From the NCBI RefSeq assembly GCF_004795835.1, contig NZ_CP039249.1, positions 3,695,001 to 3,759,000 on the forward strand: a stretch of 64,000 nucleotides of DNA. Reading direction: 5' to 3'. The position numbers were made by a program, and so were the translations under genes. The stretch's first letter is position 1. Every line of letters starts with the position of its first letter. Positions 25,078 through 33,794 of this stretch are shown here, piece after piece. Below the pieces are notes generated by a model. That model was not told the origin of the DNA. It worked only from the letters and a program-made list of their open reading frames with translations, and made no database searches. This stretch comes from Sphingomonas sp. PAMC26645 (GTDB taxonomy: Bacteria; Pseudomonadota; Alphaproteobacteria; Sphingomonadales; Sphingomonadaceae).

Positions 25078-27423
25078 ATGTCCATCTTCACACGATCGTG
25101 CCTCGCGGGTGCACTGTTCACCACGATCCTCGCCGGCACCGCCTTCGCACAGGATGCTGCCAAACCGAGCGATGCGGTGGATCCGTTCATCGGCACGGGC
25201 GGCGAAGGCCACACCTTCCCGGGCGCGGTCGCACCGTTCGGCATGGTCCAGCTTTCGCCGGATACCGACACCTCGTGCGTGATCCGCACCTGCTATGGCC
25301 ATGCCGCCGGCTATCGCTACGACGATCCGACGATCGAGGGGTTCAGCCACACGCATTTCTCGGGCGCGGGGCATTCCGATCTCGGCGACATCCTCGTCAT
25401 GCCGGTATCGGGCGAGACCGTGCCGATGGACCCCGGCACGCCCACCGCACCCGGCTATCGCTCGCGCTTTTCGCATGCCAGCGAAGTCGCCAAGCCGGGC
25501 TATTACGCGGTCACCCTCGACGGGCCTGGCGTACGCGCGGAAATGACTGCGGGCACTCGGATCGGCGTGCATCGCTACAGCTTCCCCAAGGGCAAGGCCG
25601 CGCACCTCGTCGTCGATCTCCGGTCGTCGCTGTATAATTATCCCGGCAAGATCCTGTGGTCGGGACTGCATTTGCGGGACGACGGCGTGCTCACTGGCTT
25701 CCGCGAGACGCGCGGCTGGGCACCCGGCCGCAAGCTCTACTTCGCGATGCGGTTCTCCGCGCCGCTGGTCGGCCACGCGCTGGTCAACCGCGAGAAGGAT
25801 ATCCCGTACAAGGGGTTCCAGGGCCCAGGCCGCGGCAGCGATGCGCTCGCGGAAAAGCTTGGCCAGGCGCTGGAAGCACGGCTCGACTTCGGCCCGCTCG
25901 ACGCTCCGCTGGAGGTGAAGGTCGGGATCTCCGGCGTCGATGAAGCCGGGGCGCTCGCCAATCTCGACAGCGAACCCGGTAACTTCGACGCCGTCCGCGC
26001 CAAGACTACAAGCGACTGGGATACCGCGCTCGGCGCCGTCAAGTTCGAGGCGCCCGCACCGATGCGCCGCATCTTCGCGACCGCGCTATATCACAGCCTG
26101 CTCGCCCCGAGCGTGTGGAGCGACAGCGACGGGCGCTACCGCGGCCCTGACGACCAAGTGCATCAGGCCGATGGCTTTACGGTTCGATCGACCTTTTCCC
26201 TCTGGGACACGTTCCGCGCCGAACATCCGCTGCTGACGCTGATCCAGCCCGAGAAAACCAACAGCGACATCGTTCGCTCGCTGATCGCCGGCCAGCAGCA
26301 CAGCCCCGATGGCATCCTTCCGGTCTGGCAATTCGCCGGGCGCGAGACGTGGACGATGATCGGCTATCACGCCGTCCCCGTCATCGCCGACGCGTATATG
26401 AAAGGCATCGGCGGCTTCGACGCGGACGCGGCGTTGCAGGCGATGGTCGCGAGCGCCGACCACGCGTCCTACGGTGGCCTCGGCGAGTATATCCAGCGCG
26501 GTTACGTCCCGATCGACAAGGAGCCGGAGGCCGCGTCGAAGACCGTCGAATATGCCTATGACGACTGGACGATCGCGCGGATGGCGCGGCGGATGGGCAA
26601 GACCGACATCGCCGAGCGGTTCGAGAAGCGCGCGGGCAACTGGCGCAACAGTTTCGACGCGAAGTCCGGCTGGCTGCGCGCAAGGCTCGCGAACGGCAGT
26701 TTCCGCACCCCCTTCGATCCGACCGCGATTAACTACGGCTCCGATTATACGGAGGGCAATGCGTGGCAATATAGCTGGTTCGTGCCGCAGGATCAGGCGG
26801 GCTTGTTCCGGCTGCTCGGCGGCGATGCGAAGACCGTGAAGAAGCTCGACGCGATGTTCGACTTCGACAATTCGAAAGTCGATTACAGCCATGCGGAGGA
26901 TATTGCCGGGCTGATCGGCCAGTATATCCACGGTAACGAACCGAGCCACCACGTCGCCTATCTCTACAATTACGCCGGCGCACCGTGGCGGACGCAGGAG
27001 CGGCTCGGCCAGATCGTGCGGAGCCAATATGGCGCCAAACCCGAGGGGCTGAGCGGCAACGACGATCTCGGCCAGATGTCCGCATGGCTCGTCTTCACCG
27101 CACTCGGTTTCTACCCGGTCGCGCCGGGATCGAACGAATATGTCATCGGCCGCCCGTTCCTGTCGCAGGCGACGCTCACGCTGTCCGGCGGCAAGCAGTT
27201 CGCGATCCGGACGGACAATCTGTCGGACGCCAACCCCTATATCCGCTCGGTCACGCTCAACGGAACGCCCCTCACCCGCAGCTATCTGCGCGACGACGAG
27301 ATCCGCCAGGGCGGCGAGCTTCGCTTCGTGATGGCCGCGAAACCGAACAAGCTCTGGGGCAAGGGGGCGAAGTCGCGGCCGTTCTCGTCCTCGACCACGG
27401 CTTCGATCCCAACGCGCAACTAA
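25078..27423 (+). CDS. GH92 family alpha-mannosidase (copy C)
   Basis: A 781-residue exported enzyme. The signal peptide MSIFTRSCLAGALFTTILAG ends at TAFAQ. It has all common GH92 stretches: VDPFIGTGGEGHTFPGAVAP, GFSHTHFSGAGHSDLGD, YTEGNAWQYSWFVPQ, YIHGNEPSHHVAYLYNYA with Glu621, and GNDDLGQMSAW. It is therefore the most canonical of the three copies and the likeliest alpha-1,2- or alpha-1,3-mannosidase. I chose 25078 because it gives a clean signal peptide; an ATG at 25018 has GAGGGG 10 bases before it and would add 20 residues. It is transcribed away from the ROK gene. Confidence 0.93.
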   Translation: MSIFTRSCLAGALFTTILAGTAFAQDAAKPSDAVDPFIGTGGEGHTFPGAVAPFGMVQLSPDTDTSCVIRTCYGHAAGYRYDDPTIEGFSHTHFSGAGHSDLGDILVMPVSGETVPMDPGTPTAPGYRSRFSHASEVAKPGYYAVTLDGPGVRAEMTAGTRIGVHRYSFPKGKAAHLVVDLRSSLYNYPGKILWSGLHLRDDGVLTGFRETRGWAPGRKLYFAMRFSAPLVGHALVNREKDIPYKGFQGPGRGSDALAEKLGQALEARLDFGPLDAPLEVKVGISGVDEAGALANLDSEPGNFDAVRAKTTSDWDTALGAVKFEAPAPMRRIFATALYHSLLAPSVWSDSDGRYRGPDDQVHQADGFTVRSTFSLWDTFRAEHPLLTLIQPEKTNSDIVRSLIAGQQHSPDGILPVWQFAGRETWTMIGYHAVPVIADAYMKGIGGFDADAALQAMVASADHASYGGLGEYIQRGYVPIDKEPEAASKTVEYAYDDWTIARMARRMGKTDIAERFEKRAGNWRNSFDAKSGWLRARLANGSFRTPFDPTAINYGSDYTEGNAWQYSWFVPQDQAGLFRLLGGDAKTVKKLDAMFDFDNSKVDYSHAEDIAGLIGQYIHGNEPSHHVAYLYNYAGAPWRTQERLGQIVRSQYGAKPEGLSGNDDLGQMSAWLVFTALGFYPVAPGSNEYVIGRPFLSQATLTLSGGKQFAIRTDNLSDANPYIRSVTLNGTPLTRSYLRDDEIRQGGELRFVMAAKPNKLWGKGAKSRPFSSSTTASIPTRN

Positions 27424-27496
27424 AGACCGTCAGACCGATTGCCCCCGCGCCCCGGTTGCGCCTAGCTTCGCCCCAACGCTTCCGGAGCACGTCCCC

Positions 27497-29422
27497 ATGA
27501 CTGTCAAATTCGTCCTGCTCGCCTCGATCGCCCTCGCAACTACTGCAATCGCGCAGGACAAGACCGCGCCCGTCGGCGGCGACATCCCCGCCAAGTTCGT
27601 GCCGCCGACCGCCGCGCAGGACTACGTGAAGCGCGAGGTGATGATCCCGATGCGCGACGGGACCAAGCTCTACACCGTCATCGTCTATCCCAAGGGCGTC
27701 ACCAACGCGCCGATCGTCCTCACCCGCACGCCCTACAACGCGAAGGGTCGCGCGAACCGCTCCGACAGCGCGAGCATCCTCGCCACGCTGCCGCTCGCCG
27801 ACGAGATGTTCGTCAAGGCAGGCTATATCCGCGTCTACCAGGACATCCGCGGCAAATACGGGTCGGAGGGTGAGTATGTCGTGACACGTCCCGTTATCGG
27901 CCCGCTCAACCCGACCAAGGTCGATCACGTCACCGACGCGTACGACACGATCGACTGGCTGGTGAACAAGGCGAACTTGCCGGAGAGCAACGGTCGCGTC
28001 GGCATGATCGGCTCGTCCTACGAGGGATTCACGGTCGCGATGGCGCTGCTCGCCCCGCACCCCGCGCTGAAGGTCGCGGCGCCCGAGAGCCCGATGATCG
28101 ACGGCTGGATGGGTGACGACTGGTTCCATTACGGCGCGTTTCGCCTCGCCAACATCGCGTGGCTCGGCAGCCAGACCGGCTACAAGGGCGCGGGCAAGGC
28201 GCCACCCACCGGCGGCTACGACGATTACGAGAATTTCCGCGAGGTCGGCTCGGCCGGCGACTGGGCGAAGAAGTCCGGCTACGACCAGTTGCCCTATTGG
28301 CAGCGGATGGTGTCGCACCCCGCCTATGACGGCTTCTGGCAGGGCCAGGCGCTCGACAAGCTGCTCGCCGCCAACCCGTCGAACGTGCCGACGATCTGGG
28401 AACAGGGCCTGTGGGACCAGGAGGACATGTACGGCGCGATCACGGCGTGGGAAGCGCTCAAGGCCAAGGGCAAGCTCGGCAACAACCACCTCGTGATGGG
28501 TCCGTGGCGCCACAGCCAGATCAACCGCGAAGGCCGCAGCCTCGGGCCGTTCCAGTGGAATGGCGACACCGCCCAGCAATTCCGCGAGGACATGCTGCTC
28601 CCCTATTTCAATCAGTATCTGAAGGATGGCCCGGCCGTCACGCTGCCCGCCGCCGCGATCTACAACACCGGCGAGAACCACTGGGACAAGTTCGCGACAT
28701 GGCCGCTCGCGTGCGAGACGGGCTGCACGTCGCCGCTTAAGCCGATCTACCTGCAGGAAGGCGGCGCGCTCGGCTTCGGCAAGGCGGCGACCGGCGGTGA
28801 CAGCTATGTCTCCGATCCGTCGAAGCCCGTGCCGCACCTGCCGCGCCCGGTGAACTTCGGCGACGGCCGCTGGGGCGACTGGCTCGTCAGCGACCAGCGC
28901 GGCGTCGATGGCCGTCCCGACGTGATGACCTACACCACCGAAGCGCTGACCACGCCGGTGCGCGTGTCGGGTGCGCCGATCGCCGACATCTTCGCCAAGA
29001 CGACCGGCACCGACGGCGATTTCGTCGTCAAGGTGATCGACGTCTATCCGGCGGAGAACGCCACCGATCCGAAGATGGGCGGCTACGAACTGCCGATCAG
29101 CCTCGACATCTTCCGCGGCCGCTATCGCCAGAGCTTCGCCAAGCCGACCGCGATCCCGGCGGGCAAGGTGCAGGAATACAAGTTCCGCCTGCCGACCGTG
29201 AACCACGTGTTCCAGCCGGGTCACAAGATCATGATCCAGGTCCAGTCGAGCCTGTTCCCGCTCTACGATCGCAACCCGCAAACCTTCGTCCCCAACATCT
29301 TCCTCGCGAAAAAAGCGGACTATAAGCCGGCAACGGTGACGATCGTCCGCGGCGGCGCATCGGCGAGCGCGGTCTGGTTGCCGGTCGTCCCGCTCGATCA
29401 GTCCGCGGCAACGGCCAAGTAA
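27497..29422 (+). CDS. Alpha-amino acid ester hydrolase-like serine hydrolase (CocE/NonD, S15 superfamily)
   Basis: A 641-residue exported protein; the signal peptide ends TTAIAQ. The catalytic parts are Ser174 in IGSSYEGF, Asp307 in WEQGLWDQEDM and His339 in GPWRHS. The acidic cluster that marks alpha-amino acid ester hydrolases, which bind the substrate amino group, is present: Asp208 (MGDDWF), Glu309 and Asp310. A jelly-roll domain fills the C-terminal third. Such enzymes act on esters and amides of alpha-amino acids, including beta-lactam side chains; the natural role is unclear. The start has GGAG 10 bases upstream. It follows GH92 copy C by 73 bases on the same strand. Confidence 0.9.
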   Translation: MTVKFVLLASIALATTAIAQDKTAPVGGDIPAKFVPPTAAQDYVKREVMIPMRDGTKLYTVIVYPKGVTNAPIVLTRTPYNAKGRANRSDSASILATLPLADEMFVKAGYIRVYQDIRGKYGSEGEYVVTRPVIGPLNPTKVDHVTDAYDTIDWLVNKANLPESNGRVGMIGSSYEGFTVAMALLAPHPALKVAAPESPMIDGWMGDDWFHYGAFRLANIAWLGSQTGYKGAGKAPPTGGYDDYENFREVGSAGDWAKKSGYDQLPYWQRMVSHPAYDGFWQGQALDKLLAANPSNVPTIWEQGLWDQEDMYGAITAWEALKAKGKLGNNHLVMGPWRHSQINREGRSLGPFQWNGDTAQQFREDMLLPYFNQYLKDGPAVTLPAAAIYNTGENHWDKFATWPLACETGCTSPLKPIYLQEGGALGFGKAATGGDSYVSDPSKPVPHLPRPVNFGDGRWGDWLVSDQRGVDGRPDVMTYTTEALTTPVRVSGAPIADIFAKTTGTDGDFVVKVIDVYPAENATDPKMGGYELPISLDIFRGRYRQSFAKPTAIPAGKVQEYKFRLPTVNHVFQPGHKIMIQVQSSLFPLYDRNPQTFVPNIFLAKKADYKPATVTIVRGGASASAVWLPVVPLDQSAATAK

Positions 29423-29608
29423 TCGATCGAACCAAGCCGACATAAAGACGGGATCGTCGCCCGGCCAACTCGGCCGCGGCGGCGTCCCCGCAGCATCATT
29501 ACCCCCTGACGCCAGACTGATCATACTACCGCATCGCCTAGTCGTTTCCGATCACGCGCGGGCGCTTGCAATTTCGTACTGAAGGCGCAGGTTACCAAGG
29601 GCAATGCG

Positions 29609-29782
29609 ATGACGAAGGTTCAAGACGACAGCCAATTTCCCGCCGACGACAACGACGATTCGACCTATTTTCAGCGGCGAGCCGAGTGGCATGAGGGCCG
29701 CGCCGAGGTTGCCGAGGATTCGAGCACACGGTCGCTGCATTTGCGGTTCGCGCGGCTTTATGCGGCGCGCGCGACGTCCTGA
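29609..29782 (+). CDS. Small conserved protein (57 residues)
   Basis: A short gene from ATG 29609 to TGA 29782, with AAGGGC 5-6 bases upstream. The protein has an acidic N-terminus (DDSQFPADDNDDS) followed by YFQRRAEWHEGRAEVAEDSS and a helical, basic end SLHLRFARLYAARATS. This layout, a YF-x-RRA-E motif and a helix with H-x-x-x-A-x-x-Y, is common in small alphaproteobacterial proteins of unknown function that often lie in operons with stress genes. It is the first gene of a run of small stress-related genes. Confidence 0.65.
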   Translation: MTKVQDDSQFPADDNDDSTYFQRRAEWHEGRAEVAEDSSTRSLHLRFARLYAARATS

Positions 29783-29904
29783 TATGGTACATTACAGCTA
29801 GTAGTCCTACACAAAACTACCAGAAACCAAGAGGTTACCGGTAGGTTTATGCGTCCAGTCCCGTCGCGATATCCCGCGTGCGGCAAGATACTGGAGCTGC
29901 TCAC

Positions 29905-30231
29905 ATGAAGCGCATGACGTCCGCCACCGGGGCTCTGGCCCTGCTGGCGTCCATTGCCGGTTGCGCCGCGCCCGCGACGCGCATCTCGACCGGGCTCCAG
30001 CGTTACGGGCTCGATCAATCGCGCTCCGATTGCGTCGGCGATCGGCTCCAGGCGAACCTCTCGCTCGGCCAGTTGCAGCGTCTGGGCAAGGCCGCCGCGG
30101 CGTACCGTCAGGGCGACACCACGCCCGGTGTGCTCACCCCGTCCGATCTCATCCGTGTCGCCTCCGAACTCGATCCGAAGATCGCGCTCGAAGTCGGCAA
30201 GGCCGCCGCGGGTTGTGGCGTGCTGCCGTAA
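29905..30231 (+). CDS. Small lipoprotein
   Basis: A 108-residue protein starting MKRMTSATGALALLASIAGC, a lipoprotein signal whose Cys20 should be lipidated. The mature part has two further Cys, in RSDCVGDRLQ and AAGCGVLP, which may pair. It contains helical segments (LSLGQLQRLGKAAAAYR and TPSDLIRVASELDPKIALEV). GGAG lies 9 bases before the ATG. It precedes a CsbD gene by 41 bases on the same strand. No family with known function is recognised. Confidence 0.75.
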   Translation: MKRMTSATGALALLASIAGCAAPATRISTGLQRYGLDQSRSDCVGDRLQANLSLGQLQRLGKAAAAYRQGDTTPGVLTPSDLIRVASELDPKIALEVGKAAAGCGVLP

Positions 30232-30272
30232 CGCGGGGCCTTTCCACCGAATTCCAAACATAAGGATCTCAC

Positions 30273-30638
30273 ATGAACAAGGACGAATTCCAGGGCGGTG
30301 CCCGCTATGTCGGCGGCAAGGTCGAGAAGGCCGTTGGCGACACCGTGAACAGCCGCGACTGGCAGGTCGACGGCGTCGTCGATCAGGTCGCCGGCGGCGC
30401 ACAGAATCTCTACGGTCGCGCCAAGTCGGCGATCGAGGATGCCGTCGACGGTGCCCCCGAACTCGCCGACAAGATCGGCAGCGAAGCGCGCGAAGCCGGC
30501 GATCGTGCCGCCGACGCCGCTCGTCGCGCTGCCTCGACCGCACAGGCATCGGCCAAGGACGCGCCCGTCCTTTGGGCGCTCGGCGCCGCTGCGGTCGGCT
30601 ACTGCCTCGCATGGCTCGTTCACGGGCAGCGCGACTGA
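30273..30638 (+). CDS. CsbD-like stress protein with C-terminal membrane anchor
   Basis: A 121-residue protein. Residues 1-55 match the CsbD pattern, MNKDEFQGGARYVGGKVEKA then DWQVDGVVDQVAGGAQN, where CsbD proteins bind no known ligand but are induced in general stress. A long Ala-rich helix follows, and residues 97-115 (VLWALGAAAVGYCLAWLVH) form one membrane helix. AAGGA precedes the ATG with good spacing. The LuxR-type regulator starts four bases after its stop, so the two are probably co-transcribed. Confidence 0.85.
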   Translation: MNKDEFQGGARYVGGKVEKAVGDTVNSRDWQVDGVVDQVAGGAQNLYGRAKSAIEDAVDGAPELADKIGSEAREAGDRAADAARRAASTAQASAKDAPVLWALGAAAVGYCLAWLVHGQRD

Positions 30639-30642
30639 TCGC

Positions 30643-32175
30643 ATGACCGTGGCGCCGCCTCTCAAGTCGCTTCGTGACTCCCCCGATCTGCGCCACCTGC
30701 GCCAGATCATCGCGGGGCTGGACGAAGGCGTCATCCTCGTCGATCCCGATCAGGACATCCTGTGGGCCAATACGGCCGCACTCGGGATGCACGGGGTCGA
30801 CTCGGTCGAGGATCTCGGTGCCACGGTCGACGATTATCGCCAGCGTTTCCAGCTGCGCTACCGCAACAATCACAAGCTCAACGACGCCGATTACCCGATC
30901 GAGCGCGTCGTCTCGGGCGAGGCGTTCTCGGAGGTCGTGGTCGAGGTTGCGATCGCCGGCGAGGACGAGCCCCGCTGGGTGCATCAGGTGCGCAGCCTCG
31001 TTCTGACCAACGACGACGACGAGCCCGAATGCCTCGTCATGATCATCCAGGACGTGTCTGCGCAATTCGAAGCCGAGGATCGCTTCGAACAGTCGTTCAA
31101 CGCGAACCCCGCGCCGGCGGTCATCTGTCGCCTGTGCGATCTTCGCTTCGTGAAGGTCAACCAGGGTTTCATCGACATGACCGGGCACGACCGCGACGCC
31201 GTCCTGTCGCGCACGGTCTACGATATTGACGTCCTCGAACGCGGCGAAAAGCGCGATCTCGGCAAGGAGCGCCTCGCCGAGGGTCGCACCATCCCGCAAA
31301 TGGAAGCGGAGCTCAGCCTGCCCGACGGCGAGACGAAGCTCGTGATCGTCGCCGGCCAGCCGATCGACATGGGCGAGCAGCCGTGCATGCTGTTCACCTT
31401 TGCCGACCTCGAACCACGCCGGAAAGCCGAGACGCAGCTGCGTCATAGCGAGGAGCGCTTCATGCGGACCTTCTCGCTCGCCCCCGTCGCGCTCGCGATC
31501 GGCGCGCGCGACGGCCACCGGCTGTGCGACGTCAACGAGGCCTTCACCAGCCTCACCGGTTATTCGTCGGCGGAGATCATCGGTCGCCCGCTCGGCGACG
31601 TCGACCTGTGGGAAACGCCCGCGCTGCGCCACGCGATCGAGGCCGATATCGACGCTGGCCTCCCGATCCGCGACCGCGAAGTTCGCATCCGCGGCAAGGA
31701 CGGCGACATCATCGACTGCATCGTCTCGACCGAGCCGATCCAGCTCGACGACGAAGCGTGCGTGCTGTGGGCGATGCGCGACATCAGCACCCGCAAAGCG
31801 TCCGAGCGCGAACTCGTCAACGCGATCGAGGCGGTGATGAAGGACACGAGCTGGCTCAGCCGGTCGATCATGGAGAAGCTTGCGCGGATCCGCACGCCGA
31901 ACGCCGAGCCGGTCGGCGTCGGGCTCGACGAACTGACGCAGCGCGAGCGCGAGGTGCTGGCGCTGATCTGTCGCGGGCTCGACGACAAGTCGATCGCGCG
32001 CACGCTCGACGTCTCCAGCAACACCGTGCGCAACCATGTCGCGCGGATCTATTCGAAGATCGGCGTCAACCGTCGCAACGCTGCCGCCGCCTGGGCGCGC
32101 GCGCGCGGGTTCGATGGCGATTCCATCCCGCACGCGCTCCACCTCAAGGCGCCCTCGAAGGAGATCGCCGCATGA
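30643..32175 (+). CDS. PAS-PAS-PAS-LuxR transcriptional regulator
   Basis: A 510-residue cytoplasmic protein. Three PAS-like domains follow one another: about 15-135 (GLDEGVILVDPDQDILWANTA), 145-260 (SFNANPAPAVICR) and 270-385 (FMRTFSLAPVALAIGARDGH, then FTSLTGYSSAEIIGRPL). The C-terminus from about 428 is a LuxR-type HTH: LTQREREVLALICRGLDDKS, then SSNTVRNHVARIYSKIGVN. No receiver or kinase is present, so it likely senses a small molecule, redox state or light directly. It lies between two CsbD-like genes and overlaps the second as ATGA; control of this stress group is a fair guess. Confidence 0.88.
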   Translation: MTVAPPLKSLRDSPDLRHLRQIIAGLDEGVILVDPDQDILWANTAALGMHGVDSVEDLGATVDDYRQRFQLRYRNNHKLNDADYPIERVVSGEAFSEVVVEVAIAGEDEPRWVHQVRSLVLTNDDDEPECLVMIIQDVSAQFEAEDRFEQSFNANPAPAVICRLCDLRFVKVNQGFIDMTGHDRDAVLSRTVYDIDVLERGEKRDLGKERLAEGRTIPQMEAELSLPDGETKLVIVAGQPIDMGEQPCMLFTFADLEPRRKAETQLRHSEERFMRTFSLAPVALAIGARDGHRLCDVNEAFTSLTGYSSAEIIGRPLGDVDLWETPALRHAIEADIDAGLPIRDREVRIRGKDGDIIDCIVSTEPIQLDDEACVLWAMRDISTRKASERELVNAIEAVMKDTSWLSRSIMEKLARIRTPNAEPVGVGLDELTQREREVLALICRGLDDKSIARTLDVSSNTVRNHVARIYSKIGVNRRNAAAAWARARGFDGDSIPHALHLKAPSKEIAA

Positions 32176-32423
32176 CGCGCGACAAGGACAAGCCGGACCA
32201 GGACGACGCCCGCACCCGCCAGGCGAAGGGCTCTATCCAGGAGGCGATCGGCAAGATCATCGGCAATGCCGCGATCGAGCAGCGCGGCTCGCAGGAAAGC
32301 GAAGCTGGCGCGCGCCAAGCCAAGGTCGACGAAGCCTCGAAGGCTGGCAAAGGCTCGAAGGCCGGAACCGCGAAGGCCGACAAACAGATCGACACACCCA
32401 TCGATAGGCACGGCAAGGACTGA
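32172..32423 (+). CDS. CsbD-like small protein
   Basis: An 83-residue hydrophilic protein whose ATG overlaps the stop of the LuxR-type gene as ATGA. The middle part, QAKGSIQEAIGKIIGNAAIE, follows the CsbD pattern with a GS in the usual first turn. The C-terminal half is a low-complexity run of Lys, Ala, Ser and Gly (SKAGKGSKAGTAKADKQ). It has no membrane segment, unlike the CsbD protein at 30273. It is likely a stress-induced protein; no biochemical role is known. Confidence 0.75.
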   Translation: MTRDKDKPDQDDARTRQAKGSIQEAIGKIIGNAAIEQRGSQESEAGARQAKVDEASKAGKGSKAGTAKADKQIDTPIDRHGKD

Positions 32424-32461
32424 CGCCGTTCCTCGAATTTCGTGAATAACAGGAGTGAATT

Positions 32462-33355
32462 ATGGCTAACCATGTAAATCCCGGCGTCCTGCCGACGGAC
32501 GACTTCCGTCGCGTGAAGACCCCGACCCGCATCTCGTGGGGCGCAATCTTCGCCGGCGTCGTCATTGCGATCGCGATCCAGCTGGTGCTGGGCATCCTCG
32601 GCACCGGCATCGGTCTCAGCCTGGTCGATCCAGTCGAGGGCACGACTCCCGGCGCGACCGGCTTCGGCATCGGCGCAGGGATCTACTGGATCATCACGAC
32701 GGTCATCGCGCTGGGCGCAGGCGGTTATGCCGCAGCACGCGGCGCTGGCGTACATGACCGCTTCGACGGCCTGATCCACGGCCTGGTCGTCTGGGGCGTC
32801 ACCCTGATCCTCACCATGTACCTGCTCACCTCGGCTGTCGGCGGCATCATCGGCGGCGCATTCCGCACCGTCGGTTCGGTCGCATCGGCAGCAGGCACCG
32901 GCATCGGCGCAGCAGCCCCGAAGGTTGCCGACGTCGCCAATGTCGACGTCACCGACGTTCGCGCCGAAGCTGCTCAGTATCTGTCGGACGCACCGTCGGA
33001 TCCCGCGCAGATGACGCCGGAGCAGGCGCAGAAGGAAATCGCCAAGGAGCTGCCGGCACTCGCAAAGGGTGGCCAGGACGGCGCGCAGGCTGAAAGCCGC
33101 ATCGTCGACATCGTCGCGGCCCAGCGCAAGATCAGCCGTCCGGAGGATCAGGCCCAGGTGACGCGCGCCAAGGCACAGTTCGTCCAGACCAAGAACAAGA
33201 CGATCGAGACCGCCAAGTCGGCAACGGACACCGCCGCCGGCGCAGCCGCAGGTACGTCGTTCATGATCGTGATCGCGCTGCTCATCGGCGCTGCCGCAGC
33301 AGGCTTCGGTGCCACCACCGCCGCCCGCCGCCGCGTCTACACCGACGCCGTCTGA
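32462..33355 (+). CDS. Membrane protein with N-terminal helices and long central soluble region (PhnA-like annotation group)
   Basis: A 297-residue protein. Hydrophobic helices lie at about 25-48, 70-92, 101-122 and 265-288. Residues about 145-260 are soluble, rich in Ala, Gln and Lys, and likely a coiled helix (MTPEQAQKEIAKELPALAKG). Sphingomonads carry similar proteins, often called PhnA-like without evidence of phosphonate metabolism. AGGAG lies 7 bases before the ATG. It closes the run of stress genes, and a strong hairpin follows. Confidence 0.75.
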   Translation: MANHVNPGVLPTDDFRRVKTPTRISWGAIFAGVVIAIAIQLVLGILGTGIGLSLVDPVEGTTPGATGFGIGAGIYWIITTVIALGAGGYAAARGAGVHDRFDGLIHGLVVWGVTLILTMYLLTSAVGGIIGGAFRTVGSVASAAGTGIGAAAPKVADVANVDVTDVRAEAAQYLSDAPSDPAQMTPEQAQKEIAKELPALAKGGQDGAQAESRIVDIVAAQRKISRPEDQAQVTRAKAQFVQTKNKTIETAKSATDTAAGAAAGTSFMIVIALLIGAAAAGFGATTAARRRVYTDAV

Positions 33356-33415
33356 TACGGCCGATCGGTTCGTATAACGGGCGCCGTCCGCGTAACGGGA
33401 CGGCATCCCATTCGG

Positions 33416-33445
33416 CGAACGGCCGCGCAATCGCGCGGCCGTTCG
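33416..33445 (+). terminator. Hairpin after the membrane protein gene
   Basis: A 13-base-pair stem, CGAACGGCCGCGC paired with GCGCGGCCGTTCG around the loop AATC, about 60 bases after the stop at 33355. A short TTCGTC follows rather than a T-run, so the terminator strength is uncertain. Confidence 0.65.
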
Positions 33446-33526
33446 TTCGTCAAACAGGTTACATCGTCGCTGCCGACCGGGTAAGGACCTGCGGCGAGGA
33501 CCTGATAAAAATCCAAGGGTACCGAG

Positions 33527-33670
33527 ATGACCACGTCGCAACAGGATCGCCGTTCGCTTCGCATTGCCATCGTCCGTGCGTTGCAACTTGCCGACGCCCA
33601 GGACGACCATCTGGTGGCGGCCTTGCTGGCGCAGGCGCTCGACGCAGCCGAGAACGAGCTGTCCGAATAA
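33527..33670 (+). CDS. Small protein (47 residues)
   Basis: A short gene from ATG 33527 to TAA 33670 with AAGGG 9 bases before the start. The product is one or two helices, SLRIAIVRALQLADAQDDHL followed by VAALLAQALDAAENELSE. It has no membrane segment and no known motif. Codon use resembles that of its neighbours. It precedes the phospholipase D gene, with an AT-rich stretch between them. Confidence 0.6.
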   Translation: MTTSQQDRRSLRIAIVRALQLADAQDDHLVAALLAQALDAAENELSE

Positions 33671-33703
33671 AGTACCTATGGTGCATGCGCGCTACGAACA
33701 TTT

Positions 33704-33709
33704 TATAAT
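33704..33709 (+). promoter_or_regulatory. Possible -10 element (TATAAT) before the phospholipase D gene
   Basis: A perfect TATAAT sits in the AT-rich stretch ACATTTTATAATGAATG, 86 bases before the phospholipase D start. The bases about 17 upstream (GTGCAT) are a poor -35 match, so support comes only from the -10 and its local AT richness. Confidence 0.3.
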
Positions 33710-33794
33710 GAATGCTGCCCGCATATCGTCCATCGAGTGGCAAAACGCGCCTCCGTGGGTTGGCTGATCGCGCCAAGCCTGCGATGGCAGCATC

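Noticed and set aside
27272..32142. Two long minus-strand frames (750 and 794 codons)
   Set aside because: Both are antisense to well-supported genes (ester hydrolase; PAS-LuxR and CsbD).
29423..33526. EcfG-type promoters in the stress gene run
   Set aside because: No GGAAC with a CGTT at proper distance was found in the intergenic stretches.
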